Assembly (NCBI GenBank): GCA_903835655.1
Contig: CAILNT010000104.1
Coordinates: 1-33,672 of the forward strand
Length of the DNA stretch: 33,672 nucleotides
From: an uncultured Pseudomonadota bacterium
Lineage (GTDB): Bacteria > Pseudomonadota > Gammaproteobacteria > Burkholderiales > Thiobacillaceae
Direction of reading: 5' to 3'
Part shown: in pieces, positions 7,833 through 14,752 of the stretch
Layout of the letters: the number at the start of each line of letters is the position of its first letter
Position numbering within the stretch: position 1 is the stretch's first letter
Program-made: the position numbers and the translations under genes
The notes under the pieces: model-generated
Databases searched by the model: none
Told to the model about the DNA's origin: nothing
What the model saw: only the letters and a program-made list of their open reading frames with translations

Positions 7833-9424
7833 TGAGCCGACGCTGGCGTTTCCCGCGCATTTTTCCCGCCAACCGCATATTCCTGAGGGTATTCGGCACC
7901 TTTGGCAGCTTGCTGCTGGCGATGACCGTGCTTTATGGCCTGTTGATCATCCCCCTGCAACGCGACTCCCTGCTCAAAGTGCTCTATTCGCAGGCCGCCA
8001 CGGTATCCCGCTCCATCATCCAGGCTTGCTCGGAGGCCATGCTCTCCGACGATTATGGCTTCATCGTCGAGCACAATCTGCAAGTGCTGCAGAACGACAA
8101 GGGGATCGAGTCGGTGCTGATCGTGCCCAGGCAGGGCGATGCCCTGCGCATTACGCCCACGGGCTGGCGTATGCTGGATCGTCTGGAGGCCCATATCCTC
8201 CCATCGGATTTCAAGTCGGAATCGTTTGGCATCATCCACGCAGACGGGGGCCACGCGCGCTATCGTTACGTCACGCCGATACGCTTCAGTGGCCTGAACT
8301 GGGGGACGATGCGTGTCGATTTCAACACCAGCGAATACGATGCCAACATCGATTCGATGTACCACCAGCTCTTCTTTATCTCGGGCCTGTCCCTCATGGC
8401 CATCCTGCCCATCGGCTATTTTTTCGCGCTCTGGCTGACCCGGCCCATCGCCACCATCAGCGCGGCCGCCTCCCTGGTCGCCGATGGCGACCTGAAGGCC
8501 CACGTAAACATCCGGCGCGATGACGAAATCGGCCTGCTCTCCAATAGTTTCAACCAGATGGTGGATGCCCTGGCGCAAAACCGCTACCAGCTGGAAAACA
8601 TCAACCAGGAACTTGAGACCAAGGTCGCCGAGCGTACCCAGGCGCTGGATGTTTTGAACCAGACCCTGGATCAGCGGGTGCGTAACGAGATTGCCAAGCG
8701 CCAGGCCCAGGAACAGATCCTGATCCACCAGTCGCGGCTGGCCGCCATGGGCGAGATGATCGGCGCCATCGCCCACCAGTGGCGCCAGCCCCTCAACGCC
8801 CTGAGCCTAGTCTTGCAAAACATGCAGTTGCAATACCGGATGGGACAACTCAGCGAGGAATCGATGCAGCGTTTGCAGGGCAAGGCGGATCAATTGATCC
8901 TGCACATGTCTCGAACCATCGACGAATTCCGTAATTTTTTCAAACCCAGCAAGATCAAGGAAACGTTTGCCTTGGCCCAGGCGCTCCATTCCGCCGGCAA
9001 CATCCTGGAAGGTGTGTTCAAGAACCACAACATCGAACTGAGCATAGACTGTGCCGATGACCTCCTGTTGACCGGCGTTCCCGGGGAGTTTTCCCAGGTC
9101 ATCCTGAATCTTCTGAGCAATGCAAAAGACTCGATTCTCACCGCCAAACAAGCACAACCCAGGATCTACATTCACGCCCGCAAGGTGGCCCTGCAAGTTC
9201 AAATCGACGTGGAGGACAATGGAGGCGGCATCGACCCGGTCATCCTGCACAAAATCTACGAACCCTATTTCACCACCAAGGAAGAGGGCTGGGGCACCGG
9301 AATCGGCTTGTACATGTCGAAGATGATCATCGAGAACAACATGTATGGCCGCCTGGAAGCCAGCGCCTTGCCCCGAGGCACCCGCTTCACCATCCTCTTG
9401 CCGGGTGTGATGCCAGAGGGGTAG
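7832..9424 (+). CDS. Membrane sensor histidine kinase
   Basis: A 530-residue kinase, starting with GTG at 7832 one base into the previous stop (TAGTG), with GAGGA close upstream. It has a transmembrane helix at about 20-41, a periplasmic sensor region (about 42-177), a second transmembrane helix (about 180-203), HAMP (about 203-255), a coiled coil (about 250-300) and a kinase core. The phospho-acceptor is H315 in IAHQWRQPLN; the N box is NLLSNAKDS (425-433), G1 is DNGGG (462-466), the F box is YFTTKE (479-484) and G2 is GTGIGL (488-493). All catalytic motifs are intact. It probably phosphorylates the HD-GYP regulator made from the same operon and may sense the PhnD-like protein through its periplasmic region. 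The last two points are inference from gene order. Confidence 0.9.
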   Translation: MSRRWRFPRIFPANRIFLRVFGTFGSLLLAMTVLYGLLIIPLQRDSLLKVLYSQAATVSRSIIQACSEAMLSDDYGFIVEHNLQVLQNDKGIESVLIVPRQGDALRITPTGWRMLDRLEAHILPSDFKSESFGIIHADGGHARYRYVTPIRFSGLNWGTMRVDFNTSEYDANIDSMYHQLFFISGLSLMAILPIGYFFALWLTRPIATISAAASLVADGDLKAHVNIRRDDEIGLLSNSFNQMVDALAQNRYQLENINQELETKVAERTQALDVLNQTLDQRVRNEIAKRQAQEQILIHQSRLAAMGEMIGAIAHQWRQPLNALSLVLQNMQLQYRMGQLSEESMQRLQGKADQLILHMSRTIDEFRNFFKPSKIKETFALAQALHSAGNILEGVFKNHNIELSIDCADDLLLTGVPGEFSQVILNLLSNAKDSILTAKQAQPRIYIHARKVALQVQIDVEDNGGGIDPVILHKIYEPYFTTKEEGWGTGIGLYMSKMIIENNMYGRLEASALPRGTRFTILLPGVMPEG

Positions 9425-9442
9425 CCCGTGAGTCCGGATCAC

Positions 9443-9489
9443 AAGCTCAGGACGAACGGCAACCCGTTGATTCCGTTCGTGGTGAGCCT
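9443..9489. repeat. Palindromic dispersed-type repeat between operon and hemW
   Basis: Two inverted arms, AAGCTCAGGACGAACGG (9443-9459) and CCGTTCGTGGTGAGCCT (9473-9489), differ at only three positions and flank a 13-base loop. The wording resembles the CTTCGACAAGCTCAGGACGAACGG-type repeat seen between genes in many proteobacteria. It could form a strong hairpin behind the kinase gene and could stop transcription or protect mRNA, although no T-run follows. Confidence 0.6.
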
Positions 9490-9603
9490 ATCGAACCATG
9501 AACGAAGTCGAATAAAGTTCATTAACGAGCCCTTGCAGGAGCGCCGGTGACTGTCCAGGTATTGCCATGCAGCATCCCCGTCCTGGCTCGCGGTGAAGTG
9601 CGT

Positions 9604-10761
9604 ATGAATCCGCCCCGCGCGCCGCTGTCGGTCTACATGCACCTGCCCTGGTGCGTGCGCAAGTGCCCCTATTGCGACTTCAACTCGCACGCCCAGCGCG
9701 AAGCCATCCCGGAGGCGCGCTATCTCGATGCGCTGACCGCCGACCTGGAACAGGCCCTGCCCCAGGTCTGGGGGCGAGAAGTTTCCAGCATCTTCATCGG
9801 TGGAGGCACACCCAGCCTGTTCACGCCCGCGGCTATCGACCGCCTGCTCACCACCTTGCGCACCCTGCTGCGCGTGGCGCCGGGCGCCGAGATCACGATG
9901 GAAGCCAATCCCGGCACCTTCGAAGCCGCCCGTTTTCGCGGCTATCGCGAGGCGGGCGTGAACCGCCTGTCCCTGGGCATCCAGAGCTTCAACCCGGAAC
10001 ACCTGAAGGCTCTGGGCCGCATCCACGACGAGCGCGAAGCCTATGTGGCGGCCGAGGCCGCGATGGGCCTGTTCGAGACGGTCAATCTCGACCTGATGTA
10101 TGCCCTGCCCGGCCAGAGCCTGGAGCAGGCGCGCGCCGACCTGGAAGCGGCCATCGGCCTGGGAACTGCGCATCTGTCCGCCTACCATCTCACCCTGGAA
10201 CCCAACACCCCGTTCGCGGCGGCGCCGCCTACCCTGCCGGACGACGATCTCGCCGCCGACATGCAGGAGCAGACGGAAGCCCTGCTGGGTGCGGCCGGCT
10301 TCGAGCACTATGAAACCTCGGCCTATGCGCGGCCTGGCCAGCGCTGCCGGCACAACCTGAACTACTGGACCTTCGGCGATTATCTGGGTCTGGGTGCCGG
10401 CGCCCACGGCAAGCTCTCCTTTTCGGATCGCATCGAGCGCCAGGCGCGCCTGAAGCACCCCAAAGCGTATATGGATGCCGTGTTTTCCGAACCCTCCACC
10501 GACCACGCCGGCCACCTCGCGGAAACGCGCTGCCTGAGCCACGGCGACCGCGTGTTTGAATTCATGATGAATGCCCTGCGCCTGAACGAGGGCTTCGAGG
10601 CGCGCCTGTTCGAGTCGCGCACCGGCCTGTCCATCGCCGCTGCTGAACCCGGTTTGGCGGCGGCGGAACGACGCGGCCTGCTCTTGCGGGAACGCCACAA
10701 CATCCGCCCCAGCCAGACAGGACAGCGCTTCCTCAACGAGTTGTTGCAGCTATTTCTTTGA
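9604..10761 (+). CDS. hemW: HemW, radical SAM heme chaperone (HemN-like)
   Basis: A 385-residue radical SAM protein of the HemW family, related to oxygen-independent coproporphyrinogen III oxidase but considered a heme chaperone. The cluster motif CVRKCPYC gives C17, C21 and C24, followed by DFNSHA. The SAM-binding GGGTPS, the EANPGT segment and the SLGIQSF segment follow in the expected order. The ATG at 9604 was chosen because the family N-terminus lies just downstream and GGTGA sits 7 bases before it. A GTG at 9547, with AGGAG upstream, would add 19 residues and cannot be excluded. It is often annotated as coproporphyrinogen oxidase, but true HemN is longer. It stands alone, 135 bp before the next gene. 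Confidence 0.92.
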   Translation: MNPPRAPLSVYMHLPWCVRKCPYCDFNSHAQREAIPEARYLDALTADLEQALPQVWGREVSSIFIGGGTPSLFTPAAIDRLLTTLRTLLRVAPGAEITMEANPGTFEAARFRGYREAGVNRLSLGIQSFNPEHLKALGRIHDEREAYVAAEAAMGLFETVNLDLMYALPGQSLEQARADLEAAIGLGTAHLSAYHLTLEPNTPFAAAPPTLPDDDLAADMQEQTEALLGAAGFEHYETSAYARPGQRCRHNLNYWTFGDYLGLGAGAHGKLSFSDRIERQARLKHPKAYMDAVFSEPSTDHAGHLAETRCLSHGDRVFEFMMNALRLNEGFEARLFESRTGLSIAAAEPGLAAAERRGLLLRERHNIRPSQTGQRFLNELLQLFL

Positions 10762-10896
10762 GCGCAGGGTACGCGCCGCCGTGGTGATTGGCGCCGGAGG
10801 CGGTGACAGGGTAGGCTCGCACCCTTACCACGCTGCGATGGCAGTCCCCGCCGCGATCAACGCATTTCAACATCGTTCAACCGAAAAGAGATCGCC

Positions 10897-11538
10897 ATGA
10901 CCACCTATACCCGCGACGACCAACTCGCCGTCCAGCCCGAGTCCAACTCCGGCGGCAAGATCGAAACCTCCGGCGCCTACATCGGCCGACTCACCCAGGC
11001 CAAGGAGCGCACCGCCAAGACCGGCACCCGCGGCATCGAATTCACCTTCGAAGCGGACGACGGGCGCGTGGCGCGCTATCTGACGCTCTGGGTCGCCCGC
11101 GCTAATGGCGAGAAGATCGAATACCCCTACAGTCTGCTCTCGGCCCTGATGGCCTGCCTGGACGTGAAGAAGGTCGATTCCATCGCCGCCCTCGCCGACG
11201 AATGGAACGCCGCCACCGGCACGTGGGCACCGACCGAGGCGCAGATCTTCCCGGAGCTGTTGAACAAGGCCATCGGCGTGTTGTTGCAGCGCGAGGAACG
11301 CGAGTGGGAAGGCAAGACCTACGTCAGCATGAGGATCGCCCAGTTCTTCGACCCCAGCGACCGCAGCACGCCGGCCGAGATCATCTCCGGCAAGCGTTCG
11401 GGCCAGGCACTGGAGAAACTGGTCGCCAATCTGCGAGTATCCGTAGTGCGCGCCGACGCCCCCCCGACCGGTGCCGCACCCGTGGGCGCCGAGCCGGGCA
11501 ACTTCGCCGCGATCGACGACGACGACGTACCTTTCTAG
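10897..11538 (+). CDS. SSB-like protein with acidic C-terminal tip (phage-type)
   Basis: A 213-residue protein I do not recognise by name. Residues about 20-180 look like a compact beta-rich domain (SGAYIGRLTQA, GIEFTFEADDG, KTYVSMRIAQFF). A Pro/Ala-rich linker (about 187-205) leads to the C-terminus IDDDDVPF (206-213). This matches the acidic DDDIPF-type tip by which bacterial and phage single-stranded DNA-binding proteins recruit partner enzymes. The combination suggests an SSB-like protein of phage or plasmid origin. It lies 91 bp upstream of the methyltransferase-nuclease gene on the same strand. The start has AGAG 8 bases upstream. The domain assignment is inference; the tail is seen directly. 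Confidence 0.6.
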   Translation: MTTYTRDDQLAVQPESNSGGKIETSGAYIGRLTQAKERTAKTGTRGIEFTFEADDGRVARYLTLWVARANGEKIEYPYSLLSALMACLDVKKVDSIAALADEWNAATGTWAPTEAQIFPELLNKAIGVLLQREEREWEGKTYVSMRIAQFFDPSDRSTPAEIISGKRSGQALEKLVANLRVSVVRADAPPTGAAPVGAEPGNFAAIDDDDVPF

Positions 11539-11629
11539 GAAAGTGGATGCGTGGGTTGCTTCAACGGGATGCCCGGAAGTGCCAGGATCGCTTCCGCAGG
11601 TTCGATCACCCCATGAAACGCGAATAGCC

Positions 11630-14600
11630 ATGAGCGACCTGCTAGGCCAGCTCGACGGCCTCAACGCATCCCAGTTGTGCCGGCTGCTGGTGGAACACCT
11701 CACCCGGCAGAAACTGGGCCTGTACTGGGAAGCCAGTGCCATCGAGCGCGACCGCGCGCTCAACGCCGATGTGGTGTTGCCCCGGATGGTGGCGGCGTGG
11801 AGCTGCGCTCCCTCATCCCCAGCCCTTCCCCCGGAGGGGGAAGGGAGCCAACCCCCTCACCTATTGGGAGAGGGCCGGGCAGCCAGAGACTTGGCCGACG
11901 TTGTTGGGCGGCCCAGTCGGTTGGCTGGGAGTTCCGTCAGAGAGGGCGCTTTTGCCCACCGCAAACTCATCCTCGAAGGCGACAACTTCGATGCCCTGCG
12001 CCTGTTGCGCGCCAGCCATCGCGGCAAGATTCGCGTCATCTACATCGATCCGCCCTACAACACCGGCAACAAGGACTGGGTCTACAACGATCGCTACGTC
12101 GGCGCCAACGACCGTTGGCGGCATTCGCAGTGGCTGGAGTTTCTCTACCGGCGCCTGACCCTGGCGCGCGACCTCTTGACCCCGGACGGCGTGATCCTGG
12201 TGTCCATCAACGACGAGAACCGGGCGCGGCTGGAGTTGCTGATGGATGAGGTGTTTCCGGGGCGGCGGCTGGGCACGCTGACCTGGCGCACCCGGCAAGG
12301 CTCCAACGATGCCAGCAGCTATTTTTTGAGCGTGGACCATGAGCATGTGCTGGTCTACGGCAACACCGGTTTCAGCTTCAACGGCTTCAGCAAAAGCTAC
12401 GAGATGTACGGCAACCCGGACGACGACCCGCGCGGCGATTGGCGCCCAGACAATTTTACTTGTCCGAAAGACTTCAAGGAACGCCCCAACCTCTATTACC
12501 CGCTGCTCGACCCGAAAACCGCCATCGCCTACCCGCCCAACCCGGATCGCGTCTGGGTCTATGCCTCAGCAAACCGCTTACAGGAAGGGCAAACGGTTGA
12601 GGTGAAGACGATGGAAGAATTCATCGACCTGGGCCAGATCCTTTTCCCAAGCGAGCAGCGCGTGGAAACCTGGCCGACTCTGGAGGCACTGTTGGCCGCC
12701 ATCGACGCGGGTGAGGTGCCCAGGAGCGGCAAGACGCCGCTGCTGCGCCGCGACCTGCCCAATCTGGAATTCTGGGTGGGCCGCCCAATCGGCTTCGGCC
12801 GCCCCCAGTTCAAGCGCTACAAGGCCGATCTGCGCAACCAGACCCAGCCGCTTTCCAGTTGGGTGGTGCCCAGTTTCGAGGAGGGCAGCTACTATGCGGA
12901 GGCCAGCTTCGTTTCCAGCACCAACCAGGAAGGCGCGCGCATGGTGGCGGAAATCTTTGGCGACCGCGCTTTCAACTATGCCAAGCCGCTATCTCTCATC
13001 AAGAACCTGCTGCGCCAAGCCACCCGCCCCGGCGACACCATCCTCGATTTCTTCGCCGGCTCCGGCACGACCGGTCAGGCGGTGCTGGAACTCAACGCCG
13101 AGGACGGCGGCCAGCGGAAGTTCATCCTCTGTTCCAGCACCGAAGCGACGAAAAAGGAGCCGGACAAGAATCTCTGCCGCGATGTCTGCGCCGAACGCAT
13201 GCGCCGGGTGATCGCCGGCTATGGCGGCAAGCCGGGCTTTGGCCTGGAGCAGGGCGGCGAGTTCGCCTATCTGCAACTGGACAATGTGGACGCGGCGGAT
13301 GCGCATGTTGAGATCGACCTCGACCATGCCTTTCAGTTGCTGGCCTTGAAACGGCTGGGGGCGGCGTTGCCGGTACCCGCGGGCGAGATCAAACGCCTGG
13401 GCCGGGCGACGCTGGTGCCGCCGGTGATTGTCGAGTACAGCCGGCAGCCGTCGTTGTTCGACGCGCTGCCGGCGGATGAGCCCGGCGGCGTCTATGCGCT
13501 GGACGAAATGCTGCCCGATCCGCCCAGCGCAACCCCGCGCCCGCGCCGGGCCCTGCCGGCATCGCGTGAGGAACTGCTCGACCTGCTGACAGAGAAAAAC
13601 ATCCGCGCTTACCCGCGCCGATTGACCGGAGTACGCAATCTGCCGACCGCGCTGAAACGTGAAAGACGGCCGGAAATGGATGATATGTCGGCGGTGTCGG
13701 AGGCGGTGGCGACACGCCTGCCGATTCCCGATGAACTGAAGAAAAACGCGGTGCGCGCGGCGCTCAACCGCTTGAAGGAAAAGGAAGTACATACCGAACT
13801 GACCCGGGGCGTGCGGCACGAGGAAGATGTCCAGGTCATTACCGATCGCGCCGCGATGGTACGTGAAGCCATAGCGATATTGCGCAACCTGCCACAGGTG
13901 GAGGATGAAGATGTGCGCATCATCGTCGGCCTGCTGGGGCGTCGTCTGCGCGCTGCCATCGATGAGGCATTCGAGAATGTGGATGCGGACGACCGCCCGA
14001 GTGAGGCCGAACTCAATCGCCACGCCCGCGATGCGGCGCATTGGGTGATACGCCGCGAAGCCGGGAATCTGGCCGAGTTGATGCAGGGCATCGTCGCGGA
14101 ATTCACCACGCTGGAAGACGCCGAACCATTCCCGGACCTGATGTTGTTCCCGGCAGCCTTGAGCCTGACGGCTTCGCGCAAGAACATTTATGGCGTAATG
14201 CCTCCTTCCGAGGATGACCTGGCGGCGATCGACTCGACCTTGCTGCTGGAAGAGCGGGCGTGGCTGGCCGACCGCAGGCTTACGCTCGGTGATGCTGAAA
14301 TTCGCCTGGGCCGCTTCGACGGCACCGCCAAACTCAACGGCGAGGAACGCGATTTCGCCCAGGCGCTGGATCGTGCCGATTTCGTCGAATGGTGGCATCG
14401 CAATCCAGATCTCAAGCCCTACGCGGTGAAGCTGGTGCGTGGCGATCATCAACACTATTTCTATCCGGATTTCGTGGTGTGCCTGTCGCATATCCCGGGC
14501 GACGAACCCATCGCGCGCCTGGTCGAAACCAAGGAAAACGTGAAAGACGCCGCGCGCAAGGCCCGCAGAGTGCCCAGGTCTTACGGCAAGGTGCTGTTTT

Positions 14601-14752
14601 TGACCCGGGATCAAAGCCGCTTGCGCGTGATCAATGACGACGGCAGCCTGGGTTCGGCCGTGGATAGTGACGACCTGACGGCGGTACGCGAGTGGCTGAG
14701 GGGTACACGACCGATGCTGGAAAGCAAGTCAGATCAACAGGTAACAGGATGA
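11630..14752 (+). CDS. Type III Mod-like DNA methyltransferase fused to Res-like nuclease domain
   Basis: A 1040-residue protein with two parts. Residues 1-570 are a beta-class DNA methyltransferase of the type III Mod kind: DPPY catalytic motif (140-143), family-typical NTGNKDWVYND (144-154) and SAM motif DFFAGSGTT (473-481). From about 640 the sequence resembles the C-terminal part of a type III Res subunit. It ends in a PD-(D/E)xK-like nuclease signature, YPDFVV (945-950) and ETK (966-968). No Walker A or DEAD box lies between, so the Res helicase is missing. This could be a natural single-chain enzyme, the product of an in-frame deletion joining mod and res, or an assembly error. About 45 residues near 60-105 come from a palindromic repeat inserted in frame. 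The ATG at 11630 fits the Mod N-terminus, and the stop overlaps the next start (ATGA). Confidence 0.78.
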   Translation: MSDLLGQLDGLNASQLCRLLVEHLTRQKLGLYWEASAIERDRALNADVVLPRMVAAWSCAPSSPALPPEGEGSQPPHLLGEGRAARDLADVVGRPSRLAGSSVREGAFAHRKLILEGDNFDALRLLRASHRGKIRVIYIDPPYNTGNKDWVYNDRYVGANDRWRHSQWLEFLYRRLTLARDLLTPDGVILVSINDENRARLELLMDEVFPGRRLGTLTWRTRQGSNDASSYFLSVDHEHVLVYGNTGFSFNGFSKSYEMYGNPDDDPRGDWRPDNFTCPKDFKERPNLYYPLLDPKTAIAYPPNPDRVWVYASANRLQEGQTVEVKTMEEFIDLGQILFPSEQRVETWPTLEALLAAIDAGEVPRSGKTPLLRRDLPNLEFWVGRPIGFGRPQFKRYKADLRNQTQPLSSWVVPSFEEGSYYAEASFVSSTNQEGARMVAEIFGDRAFNYAKPLSLIKNLLRQATRPGDTILDFFAGSGTTGQAVLELNAEDGGQRKFILCSSTEATKKEPDKNLCRDVCAERMRRVIAGYGGKPGFGLEQGGEFAYLQLDNVDAADAHVEIDLDHAFQLLALKRLGAALPVPAGEIKRLGRATLVPPVIVEYSRQPSLFDALPADEPGGVYALDEMLPDPPSATPRPRRALPASREELLDLLTEKNIRAYPRRLTGVRNLPTALKRERRPEMDDMSAVSEAVATRLPIPDELKKNAVRAALNRLKEKEVHTELTRGVRHEEDVQVITDRAAMVREAIAILRNLPQVEDEDVRIIVGLLGRRLRAAIDEAFENVDADDRPSEAELNRHARDAAHWVIRREAGNLAELMQGIVAEFTTLEDAEPFPDLMLFPAALSLTASRKNIYGVMPPSEDDLAAIDSTLLLEERAWLADRRLTLGDAEIRLGRFDGTAKLNGEERDFAQALDRADFVEWWHRNPDLKPYAVKLVRGDHQHYFYPDFVVCLSHIPGDEPIARLVETKENVKDAARKARRVPRSYGKVLFLTRDQSRLRVINDDGSLGSAVDSDDLTAVREWLRGTRPMLESKSDQQVTG
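11823..11874. repeat. Palindromic repeat inserted in frame in the methyltransferase gene
   Basis: A perfect 10-bp inverted repeat, CCCTTCCCCC and GGGGGAAGGG (11823-11832 and 11836-11845, 3-base loop), is followed by a weaker one (CCCTC at 11854-11858, GAGGG at 11870-11874). The sequence resembles the CCCTCATCCCC...GGGAGAAGGGAG repeats scattered through many proteobacterial genomes. It is translated as SSPALPPEGEGSQPPHLLGEG, without a stop, in a loop just before the conserved HRKLILEGDNF segment. The whole insert may extend to about 11950. Confidence 0.65.

Noticed and set aside
11547-11627. 26-codon plus-strand reading frame ending two bases before the methyltransferase start
   Set aside because: Short, Arg-rich and without a clear ribosome-binding site; it could only be a leader, which cannot be shown.
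12989-14614. Minus-strand open frame of 541 codons opposite the methyltransferase-nuclease gene
   Set aside because: No recognisable motif; it is a by-product of codon bias on the opposite strand.
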